DNA of 63,350 nt from an uncultured Oscillospiraceae bacterium (GCA_947624385.1 CANQJZ010000010.1:1-63350), one strand, 5' to 3'; shown: positions 43,203-52,053, counted from the stretch's first letter. Numbers and translations: made by a program. Notes: generated by a model not told the origin, from the sequence alone.

Positions 43203-44065
43203 AGCGCGGCCAGGACCCGCCCGATATCCCCATTTATGCATATGCTCTGCCCGGCGATATTCGCCGGGCAGTTTGCGTGGCTGCGGCTCACACAGGCGTA
43301 CAGGGCTTGAGAGTCCTGCGCCGTCATGCGCCAGAAGGGGTATTTGATGATGCCGGGGGTGTTGCAGCCAACGCCCAGCTCAAAATAGAGCGTCTTTTTG
43401 CCCAAGTGGGTGCGCAGAAAGTTTTCATAGCGCTCGGCGGCGGCGTCCCAGCCCGCGTCCTGCACGAACTTGTCGTCCGAGCGCAGGTTCATGGTCAGGG
43501 GTTTGCCGCAGTGGGGGCACGTGGGCAGAAGGGCCGTGGGCACGCGCATGTCCTGCTGCTGGGCCACCATCTGGCGGATGATGGCCTCGTTGTCAAAGGT
43601 CTCCTGACAGCATGGTCCCGAGCACTGGAACAGGCCGTAGTCCCCCTGGGTGTAAAACAGCCGCCGCTTGTCAAAGCCCGATTTCTGGAAGCAGTGGTCC
43701 ACGTTGGTGGTCAGGACGAAATAGTCCTTGTCCTTCACCAGAGCGTAAAGGGTGTCATAGACCGGCTTGGGCGGGTCCATGTACCGGTTGATGAAGATGT
43801 ACCGGCTCCAATAGGCCCAAAATTCCTCCGGCGCGGCAAAGGGGTAAAAGCCGCCGGAATACATGTCCCGAAAGCCGTATTTGGCGGCAAAATCGGAGAA
43901 GTACCGCTCGAACCGCTCGCCGGTGTAGACGAACCCCGCCGCGGTGGACAGGCCGGAGCCCGCGCCGATCAGCACGGCCTCCGCCTCGTCCAGGGCGCGG
44001 CGCAGCCGGGCGATATTATCCGAGAAGCTGGCGGTAGAGGGCGTAGTCGGTGTCGTTGTGAACAT
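43199..44065 (-). CDS. Macrodomain-linked sirtuin (SirTM)
   Basis: 288 residues. Sirtuin NAD fold: LIGAGSGLSTAAGF (about 32-45), LTTNVDHCFQKSGF (about 118-131) and a Cys-x-Cys zinc site (CSGPCCQ... CPHCGK). The deacetylase histidine motif is replaced by YTQGDYGLFQC (Gln in place of His), as in class M sirtuins, which ADP-ribosylate proteins instead of deacetylating. Its start lies inside the macrodomain gene (50-base overlap), so the pair is coupled. In staphylococci and streptococci the target is lipoylated GcvH-L; neither that nor a lipoate ligase is in this window. Stops of this and the convergent gene overlap by 4 bases. Confidence 0.9.
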   Translation of the reverse strand: MFTTTPTTPSTASFSDNIARLRRALDEAEAVLIGAGSGLSTAAGFVYTGERFERYFSDFAAKYGFRDMYSGGFYPFAAPEEFWAYWSRYIFINRYMDPPKPVYDTLYALVKDKDYFVLTTNVDHCFQKSGFDKRRLFYTQGDYGLFQCSGPCCQETFDNEAIIRQMVAQQQDMRVPTALLPTCPHCGKPLTMNLRSDDKFVQDAGWDAAAERYENFLRTHLGKKTLYFELGVGCNTPGIIKYPFWRMTAQDSQALYACVSRSHANCPANIAGQSICINGDIGRVLAAL

Positions 44066-44783
44066 TGAATATCACCTTCGTATCTTTTTTATAGCGGCGC
44101 ACGGCGTCCACGGCCACGCGGGCCGCCTCCGGCCTGGGAAAGCCGAACACGCCGGTGGAGACGCAGCAAAAGGCCACGCTGTCCACATGATGCTCCTGGG
44201 CCAGGGCCAGACAGGCGCGGTAACAGGACGCAAGCTCCTGTTTGTGGCGGTCCGTGAGCGGGCCGTCCACGATGGGGCCCACGGTGTGGAGCACGTATTG
44301 GCAGGGCAGGGCGTACGCCGGGGTGATCTTGGCCTGGCCGGTGGGTTCGGCGTGGCCCTGGCGCTCCATGAGTTCGGCGCAGGCGAGGCGCAGACGGATA
44401 CCGGCGCAGGTGTGTATGCAGTTGTCGATGCAGTTATGGCAGGGTACGTAGCAGCCGGTCATGCCGGAATTGGCCGCGTTGACGATGGCGCCGCACTTGA
44501 GGGCGGTGATGTCCCCCTGCCAGAGGCAGATGCCCGGTTCCAGGGGCGGCAGATCTGCCGCGTCCGTGATATGCTTGCGGGCGGCCGCCTCCCGCAGGTA
44601 TTCGTCCTGGACTGTGAGGAAGTCCTCGTCCATGGGTTTTGGGGGCCGGACGTTCATCAGGGAGCGGAGAAGACGCTTTTGCGACCCCTCGTCCGTGGGG
44701 ATGGACATGGGCTGGTATTGGGGCTGCTCGGCCAGCAGCCTTTCGATGAGATAACTCCGCTTTTCTTCGTGGGTCATGGGCAT
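44016..44783 (-). CDS. Zn-dependent macrodomain protein ADP-ribose hydrolase
   Basis: 255 residues (ATG 44783; an ATG two codons later at 44777 is better spaced from GGGAGG). An N-terminal helical part (1-75) is followed by a macrodomain with ICLWQGDITALKCGAIVNAANSGMTG (about 89-114), the Cys/His cluster CYVPCHNCIDNCIHTCAG typical of the zinc-type macrodomains that accompany SirTM, and the ribose-binding loop VSTGVFGFPRPEAA near 215-228. It removes the ADP-ribose that SirTM adds. Upstream a terminator separates it from ireB. Confidence 0.92.
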   Translation of the reverse strand: MPMTHEEKRSYLIERLLAEQPQYQPMSIPTDEGSQKRLLRSLMNVRPPKPMDEDFLTVQDEYLREAAARKHITDAADLPPLEPGICLWQGDITALKCGAIVNAANSGMTGCYVPCHNCIDNCIHTCAGIRLRLACAELMERQGHAEPTGQAKITPAYALPCQYVLHTVGPIVDGPLTDRHKQELASCYRACLALAQEHHVDSVAFCCVSTGVFGFPRPEAARVAVDAVRRYKKDTKVIFNVHNDTDYALYRQLLG

Positions 44784-44803
44784 TCGCCTCCCGTCATGGA
44801 AAC

Positions 44804-44840
44804 AAGCCCCCTGTGAACGAAAACGCTCACAGGGGGGCTT
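44804..44840 (-). terminator. Terminator after ireB
   Basis: Stem AAGCCCCC-TGTGA / TCACAGGGGGGCTT around a 10-base loop on the minus strand, between ireB and the macrodomain gene. The following T-run is short (TTGTTTCC). Confidence 0.75.
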
Positions 44841-44853
44841 TGCATGTTGCTTT

Positions 44854-45096
44854 TTACTTTTGCAGATAGGAGGAAACAAGTTCCTGCAGCAGATCGTCCC
44901 GGTCCAGACGGCAGATGAGCGCACGGGCATTGTTGTAGTTGGTGATGTAGGTGGGGTCCTCGGAGAGGATATAGCCCACGATCTGGTTGATGGGGTTATA
45001 GCCCTTCACAAGCAGAGAGCTGTATACGCTCGCCATGATCTCCCGGATCTCCGCGCTGTGGTCCATGACCTTGAACTTGCGGGTGGACTCTTCCAT
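44854..45096 (-). CDS. ireB: IreB family regulatory phosphoprotein (UPF0297)
   Basis: 80 residues from ATG 45096, set by GGAGGTGTACGAGC. The conserved block VYSSLLVKGYNPINQIVGYILSEDPTYITNYNNAR (about 24-58) and the C-terminal LDRDDLLQELVSSYLQ are diagnostic. In enterococci IreB is phosphorylated by the PASTA kinase IreK and affects cephalosporin resistance. The usual neighbours ruvX/yrrK and DUF1292 are absent here. An extended -10 promoter (TGGTATACT, 45128-45136 region) lies upstream. Confidence 0.95.
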   Translation of the reverse strand: MEESTRKFKVMDHSAEIREIMASVYSSLLVKGYNPINQIVGYILSEDPTYITNYNNARALICRLDRDDLLQELVSSYLQK

Positions 45097-45200
45097 GCTC
45101 GTACACCTCCTTTGTGCCACTGTTGGAAGTATACCACATTTATGCACGGGAAGATATTACAAAAGTATTAAAAATTGTGTCTATTTTATTTAAATGAAAC

Positions 45201-47579
45201 TCAGCGGATGACCGCGCCGTGCTTCTCCTTGAGGGCCGTCAGGATGGCGTTCATGGTCTCGGCGGCGTGGTCCTCGGTCAGGGTCTGGTCCGGGGCCCGC
45301 AGCGTCAGGGAGAATGCCACGCTCTTCTGGCCGTCGGGGATGGGCGCGCCCTTGTACATGTCGAAGAACCTCACGCTCTCCAGATAGGGCTTGCCGGCGG
45401 CGGTTATCGTGTCGGACAGCTCCGCCACGGAGACCTCGTCCGCGCAGACAAGGGCGATGTCCCGGCTGACGGCCGGGAAGCGGGGCAGGGCCGTGAAGGT
45501 CCGCTCCGGGCCCTGGTGGGCGCGCATGGCGGCAATGTTCAGCTGGGCGTAGAAGCTGCCGGCGTCCAGGCCATAGGTGGCGCAGACGGTGGGGTGGACC
45601 TGGCCAATGATACCGATGGTGTCCCCGCCGGCGGTTATCCGGGCGCAGCGGCCGGGGTGGAAGGCGGCCTCGCCGGTCTCGGCGGCGAAGGCAACGTCCT
45701 GCACGCGGGCGTCGCGCAAAATGGCCTCCACGCAGCCCTTAAGCTGGAAGAAGTCTGCCTTGTCCCCGTACTCGCCCAGGACCAGCCACGTCTCCTCATC
45801 GGCCAGGAGGCTGTCGGCCCTGGGGTGGAAGACTTTGGCCCGCTCGTAAAGGCGCACGGCGGGGTTGCGGCGGGCGGCGTTGTTGGCCATGATGTCCAGC
45901 ATGGAGGGCATGGGGGTGGTGCGCATGACGCTCCGGTCCTCGCCCAGGGGGTTCTGGATGATCAGGGCCTGGCGCAGGGGGGAGTCGGCGGGCAGACGTA
46001 TCTTGTCCCAGGCGGACTTGCTGCCAAAGGAGTAGGTCAGTATCTCGTTGAAGCCCATGGCCTGGCACAGAGAGTTCAGGCGGTTTTCAAAGCGCTGCTT
46101 TTCGTTCCAGCCGCCCTGGGAGGTCCGGCCCCGGATCATGGTGGACTGGACCGTATCGTAGCCGTAGAAACGGGCCACTTCCTCGGCGATGTCGGAGTAG
46201 TGCTCGATGTCGCTGCGCCAGGAGGGGACGTGGATGGTGTCCCCGGTCAGGGTGAAGCCCAGCTTTTCCAGGACCTTTACCATGAAGGTACGGTCAATGT
46301 TCGTGCCCAGCAGGGCGTTTATCTTGTCCGGCTCCAAGAGCACCGTCTTTTCCACGTATGGCGCGGCCACCACGTCGATGGTCCCGTCGATCACCTCGCC
46401 GCAGCCCAGCATTTCCACCAGCTCGCAGGCCCGCTGCACGGCGGGGACGGTCCCCTCCGGGTCCAGACCCTTCTCAAACTTGCCGGAGGCGTCCGTGCGC
46501 ATGCCAAGAGCGATGGCGGTCTTGCGGATGGAGGTGCCGTTGAAGTTGGCGGACTCGAACACGATGCAACTGGTGTCGTCCACGATCTCGGAGTTGCCGC
46601 CGCCCATGACGCCCGCCACGCCGATGGGCTTTTCGTCGTCGGCGATCACAAGCATGTTGGGGGTGAGACTGCGGGTGTTGCCGTCCAGGGTCACCAGCGA
46701 CTCGCCGGGAGCGGCCCGGCGGACCACGATGGTGTTGCCGTGTACGCAGCTGTAGTCAAAGGCATGCATGGGCTGGCCGTATTCCTGCATCACATAGTTG
46801 GTGATGTCCACGATGTTGTTGATGGGCCGGATGCCGCAGGCGCGAAGCCGCCGGCGCAGCCAGGCGGGGGAGGGTTCGATCTTGATGTTCTTCACCATGC
46901 GGGCGGTATAGCGGGGGCAGAGCCCGGGCTCGTCGATGCGGATGGTGAGATACTTGCGGATATCGTCGCCGGAGCCTTTGACATGGGGCGTGGGGATAGT
47001 GAGCGCCGTGCCGAAGGTGGCGGCCGCCTCCCGGGCGAGGCCGATCACGCTCAGGCAGTCGGGCCGGTTGTTGGTGATCTCAAATTCCACAACGCTGTCC
47101 CCCAGGCCCAGGACCTTTTTGATGTCGTCACCGGGCTCGCAGGGCTCGCGCATGATGAAGATGCCGTTTTCGATGGCGTAGGGGTAGTCGTGGGTGTCCA
47201 GCCCCAGCTCAGAAAGAGAGCAGAGCATGCCCTCGCTGACAACGCCGCGAAGCTTGCTGGTGCGTATCTCTTTCCCGCCGGGGAGTTTGGAGCCGTCCAG
47301 GGCCACGGGGACCATATCGTCCACGGACACGTTCTGCGCGCCGGTGACGATGGTCAGGTCGTGGGTCCCGCCCACGTCTATTTTGCAGACCCACATGTGG
47401 TCGGAGTCCGGGTGGGGGCTCATGAAGGTGACCTTGCCGGCCACCACATTTTCGATCTCGCCGCCGGTGACGGAGAGGCTCTCCACCTTGGAGCCGGACA
47501 TGGTCATCGCGTCGCAGAAAGCCTTGTCCGACGCGTCGATACGGGTGAAATCACCCAGCCAGTTTCTTGATAGATCCAT
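45201..47579 (-). CDS. pheT: Phenylalanine-tRNA ligase beta subunit
   Basis: 792 residues, normal length. N-terminal B1 and EMAP/tRNA-binding region (VAGKVTFMSPHPDSDHMWVCKIDVGG, about 47-73), B3/B4 domain with NNRPDCLSVIGLAREAAATF (about 165-185), B5 GVAGVMGGGNSEI, and the C-terminal ferredoxin-like anticodon-binding domain (LPRFPAVSRDIALVCADEVSVAEL). Together with PheS it forms the alpha2beta2 enzyme. It starts 16 bases downstream of the pheS stop. Confidence 0.97.
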   Translation of the reverse strand: MDLSRNWLGDFTRIDASDKAFCDAMTMSGSKVESLSVTGGEIENVVAGKVTFMSPHPDSDHMWVCKIDVGGTHDLTIVTGAQNVSVDDMVPVALDGSKLPGGKEIRTSKLRGVVSEGMLCSLSELGLDTHDYPYAIENGIFIMREPCEPGDDIKKVLGLGDSVVEFEITNNRPDCLSVIGLAREAAATFGTALTIPTPHVKGSGDDIRKYLTIRIDEPGLCPRYTARMVKNIKIEPSPAWLRRRLRACGIRPINNIVDITNYVMQEYGQPMHAFDYSCVHGNTIVVRRAAPGESLVTLDGNTRSLTPNMLVIADDEKPIGVAGVMGGGNSEIVDDTSCIVFESANFNGTSIRKTAIALGMRTDASGKFEKGLDPEGTVPAVQRACELVEMLGCGEVIDGTIDVVAAPYVEKTVLLEPDKINALLGTNIDRTFMVKVLEKLGFTLTGDTIHVPSWRSDIEHYSDIAEEVARFYGYDTVQSTMIRGRTSQGGWNEKQRFENRLNSLCQAMGFNEILTYSFGSKSAWDKIRLPADSPLRQALIIQNPLGEDRSVMRTTPMPSMLDIMANNAARRNPAVRLYERAKVFHPRADSLLADEETWLVLGEYGDKADFFQLKGCVEAILRDARVQDVAFAAETGEAAFHPGRCARITAGGDTIGIIGQVHPTVCATYGLDAGSFYAQLNIAAMRAHQGPERTFTALPRFPAVSRDIALVCADEVSVAELSDTITAAGKPYLESVRFFDMYKGAPIPDGQKSVAFSLTLRAPDQTLTEDHAAETMNAILTALKEKHGAVIR

Positions 47580-47595
47580 TTTTCCTCAACCTCCC

Positions 47596-48624
47596 TCAGA
47601 ACTGTTCCAGGAACCGCACGTCGTTTTCAAACAGCAGCCGCAGGTCGCTGATGTTGAAGCGGAACATGGCGAGCCGGTCCGAGCCGAAGCCAAAGGCGAA
47701 GCCGGAATATTTTTCCGTGTCGATGCCGCAGCCTTCCAGCACCTTGGGGTGGACCATGCCGCCGCCAAGAAGCTCCACCCAGCCCTCGCCCTTGCAGACG
47801 GGGCAGCCGGCGCCGTGGCACTTGAAGCACTCCACGTCCATCTCGCAGCTGGGCTCGGTGAAGGGGAAGTGGTGGGGCCGGAAGCGGGTCTTGAGGTCGC
47901 TGCCGTAAAGCCGGTGGACAAGCTCGTTCAACGTGCCCTTTAAGTCCCCAAAGGTGATGCCCTCGTCGATGACCAGACCCTCGATCTGGTGGAACATGGG
48001 GCTGTGGGTGGCGTCCACCTCGTCCTTGCGGTAGACACGGCCGGGGGCGATGATGCGGATGGGCAGGGGGTAGTTCTCCATCACGTGTATCTGCACGGGG
48101 CTGGTCTGGGTCCGCAGAAGGACGGAATCGTCGTCGGTGAAATAAAAGGTGTCCTGCCGGTCCCGGGCGGGGTGGCCGTCGGGGGTGTTGAGCTTGTCGA
48201 AGTTGTAGCTGGCCAGCTCCACCTCCGGGCCCTCGGCGATGGTGAAGCCCATGCCGATGGCGATCTCGGAAAACTCGCTGATCACCCGGTTCAGGGGGTG
48301 AGGCCGGCCCAATGTCACCGGTGTGCCGGGGATGGTCACGTCCTCACGCTCGGCGGCCAGACGCATTTCCAGGGCCTTTTCGCTCAGGTGCTTTTTGCCC
48401 TCCTCCAGGGCGGCGGTCAGCTCCTCCCGGATGGCGTTGGCAAGCTGGCCCATCTTGGGCCGTTCCTCGGCGGACAGACCGCCCATCTGCTTGAGCACGG
48501 CGGTGAGCTCGCCCTTCTTGCCCAGGTATTTCACGCGCACGGCGTCCAGCGCATCTAAAGCGCCCGCGTCCCGGATGGCCTGCAGGGAGGCCTCCCGCAG
48601 CTGCCGCAGTTTTTCTTCCATCAT
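47596..48624 (-). CDS. pheS: Phenylalanine-tRNA ligase alpha subunit
   Basis: 342 residues from ATG 48624 (AAAGGAG five bases upstream). N-terminal coiled coil 1-85, class II catalytic core with motif 2 FRPHHFPFTEPSCEMDVECF, GRVYRKDEVDATHSPMFHQIEGL (about 183-206) and motif 3 GFAFGFGSDRLAMFRFNISDLR. A CPVC pair sits in the loop CHGAGCPVCKGEGW. The leader is short (about 45 bases), so there is no room for a T-box. Confidence 0.97.
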   Translation of the reverse strand: MMEEKLRQLREASLQAIRDAGALDALDAVRVKYLGKKGELTAVLKQMGGLSAEERPKMGQLANAIREELTAALEEGKKHLSEKALEMRLAAEREDVTIPGTPVTLGRPHPLNRVISEFSEIAIGMGFTIAEGPEVELASYNFDKLNTPDGHPARDRQDTFYFTDDDSVLLRTQTSPVQIHVMENYPLPIRIIAPGRVYRKDEVDATHSPMFHQIEGLVIDEGITFGDLKGTLNELVHRLYGSDLKTRFRPHHFPFTEPSCEMDVECFKCHGAGCPVCKGEGWVELLGGGMVHPKVLEGCGIDTEKYSGFAFGFGSDRLAMFRFNISDLRLLFENDVRFLEQF

Positions 48625-48668
48625 GTCTGCTCCTTTGTGTTTCAAAGAGAAATTTACACTAAACTTAT

Positions 48669-48697
48669 TTTATAGCACATAATCCAGCTTTTAGCAA
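48669..48697 (-). promoter_or_regulatory. pheST promoter
   Basis: TTGCTA (48692-48697) and TATAAA (48669-48674) on the minus strand, spacing 17, about 45 bases before pheS. Confidence 0.75.
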
Positions 48698-48712
48698 CGG
48701 GGCAGGGCAAAT

Positions 48713-48741
48713 TTGACGAATTATTTGTTGGTGATTATAAT
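48713..48741 (+). promoter_or_regulatory. nnrD promoter
   Basis: TTGACG (48713-48718) and TATAAT (48736-48741), spacing 17, only 16 bases before the nnrD start, so the leader is very short. Confidence 0.85.
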
Positions 48742-48757
48742 ACATCAATGGGGGGTG

Positions 48758-49639
48758 ATGCGCGTGGAAACGACCGACGTGCGGGACATACGCAGGCAGG
48801 ATGTGTATTTGCCCGCGAGGGACCCGATGACCCACAAGGGCGATTACGGCAAGGTGCTGGTCCTGGCCGGGGCCGTGGGCTATACAGGGGCGGCCAGCCT
48901 GTGCGCCAAAGGGGCCGTCCGGGCCGGGGCGGGACTGGTCTATCTGGGCGTGCCGGAGGATATATATGAGATAGAGGCCGTCAAGAACGACGAGGCCATG
49001 GTATTCCCCCTGGCGTGCAACGGCCGGGGCCGGGTGAGCGCGGACGCCATCGGCGTCATCGAACAGGGTCTGGAGCGCTGCGACGTGTGCGTGCTGGGGC
49101 CCGGTCTGGGCCGGGACGGGGACACCGCGGCGGTGACGGCGGCGGTGCTGCGGGCCTGTCAGGGGCCGCTGGTGCTGGACGCGGACGCGCTGTGGGCCGT
49201 GAGCCGGAACCTGCCCCTGTTGAAGCAGGCGGCGGGGCCTGTGGTGCTGACGCCCCACGAGGGGGAGTTCGCACGACTGCTGGGAAGGCCCGTACAGGAT
49301 AGGCTCGCCGACGCCCGGGACTTCGCCAGGGAGCACCGGTGCGCGGTGGTCTTAAAGGGCCACAGGACCGTGTGCGCCTTTCCCGACGGCAAGGCGTACA
49401 TACCCGACGTGGGCAACCCCGGTATGGCCACCGGCGGCACGGGGGACGTGCTGGCGGGGGTGCTGGGCGCGCTGCTGGGGCAGCTGCCTTCCGGGCGGGC
49501 GGTGGTGACCGCCTGCTGGCTCCACGGCCGGGCGGGCGATCTGGCGGCGGAAAAATACGGCCAGTACGCCTTGAAGGCCGGGGATGTCATCGAGCTGCTG
49601 CCCCAGGCGGAAAAGGAGATCACAGGACAAGGGAGTTAA
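48758..49639 (+). CDS. nnrD: ADP-dependent NAD(P)H-hydrate dehydratase
   Basis: 293 residues from ATG 48758 (GGGGGGTG upstream). Ribokinase-like carbohydrate kinase fold of the YjeF C-terminal domain: HKGDYGKVLVLAGAVGYTGAASLCAKGAVRAGAGLVYL (about 26-63), VLGPGLGRDGDT, LTPHEGEFARLLG and NPGMATGGTGDVLAGVLGALL (about 222-242). It dehydrates damaged NAD(P)H hydrates. The epimerase half (NnrE), often fused in bacteria, is not present here. Confidence 0.94.
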   Translation: MRVETTDVRDIRRQDVYLPARDPMTHKGDYGKVLVLAGAVGYTGAASLCAKGAVRAGAGLVYLGVPEDIYEIEAVKNDEAMVFPLACNGRGRVSADAIGVIEQGLERCDVCVLGPGLGRDGDTAAVTAAVLRACQGPLVLDADALWAVSRNLPLLKQAAGPVVLTPHEGEFARLLGRPVQDRLADARDFAREHRCAVVLKGHRTVCAFPDGKAYIPDVGNPGMATGGTGDVLAGVLGALLGQLPSGRAVVTACWLHGRAGDLAAEKYGQYALKAGDVIELLPQAEKEITGQGS

Positions 49640-49645
49640 ACGCGC

Positions 49646-50206
49646 ATGCGGAAAAGAGTCGTTTCCGCACTGATGATGATCCTCCTGCTCCTACCCGGAT
49701 GCGGGGAGCGGGAGAAACGGTTGGAGCAGGGCTTTCAGGCCCTGCGGGACGCTGTGACGGCGGCCCAGAGCATCCGGTTCCGGGCGGCGGTGACCGCCGA
49801 CTATGGCGACAGCGCGGCGGAGTACACCATGAACGTATCCTATGACGGAAGCCAGACCACCATCGAGCTTCTCACGCCGGAAATTCTGGCGGGGGTGAAG
49901 GCCGTCGTAACAAGAGGCGAGAGCCAGGTGGGCTACGACGGGGTCATGCTGGGGGCCGGACCGCTGGACGGGGAGGGCCTGACGCCGGTGGGCGTGCTGC
50001 CGGCGCTGCTGGACGCGCTGGCCAGCGGGTATGTGGAGCTTCTCTGGTGGGACGGCGAGATGATGGCGGCGCGGCTGTACGTGGGGGAAAACTCCGTGCT
50101 CACGGTGTGGCTGGACGGGCAAAGTCTCGCGCCCACGGCGGCGGAGATCGCGTCGGAGGGGCGGACCGTGGCAACGGTACACGTCGAGGGTTGGGAAATC
50201 AGTTGA
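49646..50206 (+). CDS. Lipoprotein, LolA-like fold suspected
   Basis: 186 residues. Lipoprotein signal with lipobox LLLPGC (Cys19). The mature part has alternating beta strands (IRFRAAVTADYGDSAAEYTMNVSYDGSQTTIELLTP, VKAVVTRGESQVGYDGVML) and an AALLDALASGYVELLWW helix, reminiscent of small LolA/DUF-type wall lipoproteins often encoded near alr in clostridia. Function unknown. Placed 6 bases after nnrD and 28 before alr, so it is co-transcribed. Confidence 0.8.
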   Translation: MRKRVVSALMMILLLLPGCGEREKRLEQGFQALRDAVTAAQSIRFRAAVTADYGDSAAEYTMNVSYDGSQTTIELLTPEILAGVKAVVTRGESQVGYDGVMLGAGPLDGEGLTPVGVLPALLDALASGYVELLWWDGEMMAARLYVGENSVLTVWLDGQSLAPTAAEIASEGRTVATVHVEGWEIS

Positions 50207-50234
50207 CATAATTATACACAGGAGACAGACAGCA

Positions 50235-51356
50235 ATGGACGATCTGACAAAGCGGACCTGGGCGGAGGTGAGCCTGGGGGCCATCGAGCACAACTACCGG
50301 GCTATGCGGGAAAAGCTGGCGGCCGGGACAAGGTACATGGGCATCGTGAAGGCCAACGCCTACGGCCACGGGGCGGTGCGGGTGTCGCGGCTCTTAGAGG
50401 ACCTGGGCTGCGACTATCTGGCCGTGGCGTGCCTGGACGAGGCATTGGAGCTGCGCAGGGCGGGGATAAAACTGCCGGTTCTGATACTGGGCTATACGCC
50501 GCCGGCGTACGCGCAGGTGCTGGCGGAAAACGATGTGACCCAGGCGGTGGGGAGCTTGGAGATGGCCCGGGCGCTGTCCAATGCCCTGGCCGGGACGGGC
50601 CTGACGCTGAAGGTACACTTTAAGCTGGAAACGGGTATGGGCCGGACCGGGTTCCGGGCCTACGGGGACGACGCGCTGGCCGACGCGGCAAAGGCGGTAA
50701 ATTTGCCGCACTTGGAGCCGGAGGGGGTGTTCACCCACTTCTGCGTGTCCGACGGCGAGGTCGGGGAGCGGGACTTCACCTGGGAGCAGCTGGAGCGCTT
50801 CAAGGCGGGGTTCGAGGCCGTGGAGGCGAAAGCGGGACGAAAATTCGTTATCCACCACTGCACAAATTCCGGGGCGATGATCGCATTTCCCCAGACCTAT
50901 ATGGACATGGTGCGGCCAGGTGTGGCGCTGTACGGCATGTACCCCGGGTCGGATAAGGGCGAGCTGGACCTCATCCCGGCGATGACGCTGAAAAGCCGGG
51001 TGGCGTGCCTGGAAAAGCATGAGCCCGGCGACACCATCAGCTATGGCCGGACGTTCACCGTGGAAAAGCCCAGCGTTATCGCCGTGCTGCCCATAGGCTA
51101 CGCTGACGGGCTGCACCGGGCGCTTTCCAACAAGCTCACCGTGGATTTTGACGGAAAGCGGGCAAGGCAGGTGGGGCGCATCTGCATGGACATGTGCATG
51201 GCCGACGTGACGGGCCTGGACGTGAAGCCGGGCGAGGTGGCGGAGATATTCGGCCGGCATATCAACTGCGGCGAGGTGGCGGCCCTGGCCGGGACCATAC
51301 ACTATGAGCTGCTGTGCGCCGTCAGCCCCCGGGTGCCCCGCGTTTACACGGCGTAA
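50235..51356 (+). CDS. alr: Alanine racemase
   Basis: 373 residues. PLP lysine in MGIVKANAYGHGAVRVS (Lys38), TGMGRTGF near 135, the catalytic tyrosine in ISYGRTF (about 270), and RVGRICMDMCMADVT near 312. It makes D-alanine for peptidoglycan and possibly for teichoic-acid D-alanylation. Ribosome site ACAGGAGAC. Followed by mazF, the common Firmicutes arrangement. Confidence 0.96.
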   Translation: MDDLTKRTWAEVSLGAIEHNYRAMREKLAAGTRYMGIVKANAYGHGAVRVSRLLEDLGCDYLAVACLDEALELRRAGIKLPVLILGYTPPAYAQVLAENDVTQAVGSLEMARALSNALAGTGLTLKVHFKLETGMGRTGFRAYGDDALADAAKAVNLPHLEPEGVFTHFCVSDGEVGERDFTWEQLERFKAGFEAVEAKAGRKFVIHHCTNSGAMIAFPQTYMDMVRPGVALYGMYPGSDKGELDLIPAMTLKSRVACLEKHEPGDTISYGRTFTVEKPSVIAVLPIGYADGLHRALSNKLTVDFDGKRARQVGRICMDMCMADVTGLDVKPGEVAEIFGRHINCGEVAALAGTIHYELLCAVSPRVPRVYTA

Positions 51357-51448
51357 GGGGCAGGTATAAAAATCCCGCCTCCGTGGGAGAATAGAGGCAT
51401 GTCCGTACATAGAATGTACCGGGCGACTCTTTCACGGAAGGTGCTCAC

Positions 51449-51817
51449 ATGACAAATCCGGTTCGACGCGGAGACATCTATTATGCCGATCTCAGCCCCG
51501 TGGTGGGCTCGGAACAGGGCGGCTTGCGGCCGGTGCTCATCATACAAAACGACACGGGCAACCGCCACAGCCCTACGGTGATCGCGGCGGCCATCACGTC
51601 CCAGGTGGGCAAGGCAAGACTGCCCACCCATATCGAGATACAGGCCCCCGACAGCGGCCTTACACGGGACAGCGTGATACTGCTGGAACAGGTGCGCACG
51701 CTGGACAAATCCCGTCTGCGGGAGCGGATGGGGAAATTGAGCGGCGACGCCATGACCCGGGTGGACGACGCCATCGCCGTCAGCTTCGGGCTCAATCTGA
51801 ACGCGCCGCAGTCGTAA
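51449..51817 (+). CDS. mazF: MazF/PemK-family endoribonuclease toxin
   Basis: 122 residues. [32 protein letters not shown] (4-35) and [15 protein letters not shown] near 75-90 are diagnostic of the EndoA/NdoA branch, which cuts mRNA at short motifs. In Bacillus an antitoxin gene precedes it after alr. Here only 92 bases separate alr from mazF and no antitoxin frame is visible, so this is an apparently solitary toxin. A strong terminator follows. Confidence 0.93.
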   Translation: MTNPVRRGDIYYADLSPVVGSEQGGLRPVLIIQNDTGNRHSPTVIAAAITSQVGKARLPTHIEIQAPDSGLTRDSVILLEQVRTLDKSRLRERMGKLSGDAMTRVDDAIAVSFGLNLNAPQS

Positions 51818-51823
51818 AACCAG

Positions 51824-51860
51824 ACCCCCGTTCATACACTGAGTATGAACGGGGGTTTTT
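51824..51860 (+). terminator. Terminator of alr-mazF
   Basis: 14-bp perfect stem ACCCCCGTTCATAC/GTATGAACGGGGGT with loop ACTGA, then TTTT. Confidence 0.93.
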
Positions 51861-52034
51861 GACTGGCAGCGCTCGGATGAAAGGGCGCGAAGGCCGGTCA
51901 GGCCGAGCCGCGCGGCGTTCCCGCGCGTGAAGTCAAAATCCGCGGAGCGGCAGGATTTTGACTTCCTGCGAGGGGGAATTCACTTTCCCCTCGCAGTTTA
52001 AATCTGAGCTGTCAAAAACTTGTTTTTTGACAAG
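51861..52034. repeat. Serial-hairpin cassette between mazF and the 52054 gene
   Basis: Successive hairpins: CGCGCGG-CGTTC-CCGCGCG (about 51910-51928), AAGTCAAAATCC-N11-GGATTTTGACTT (51930-51964, perfect 12 bp), CTGCGAGGGG-N11-CCCCTCGCAG (51966-51996) and TGTCAAAAA-CTTGT-TTTTTGACA (about 52010-52032). The plan (GC hairpins, A/T-armed stem, CGAGGGGG hairpin) recalls family A, but the sequence is not the same. Confidence 0.7.
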
Positions 52035-52053
52035 CGAAAATGGGGGTTTTGCT

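Noticed and set aside
48625-48700. T-box leader for pheST
   Set aside because: The promoter lies only about 45 bases before pheS, far too close for a T-box, and no T-box sequence is present.
51357-51448. MazE-type antitoxin between alr and mazF
   Set aside because: The 92-base gap has no open frame of sufficient length with a ribosome site.
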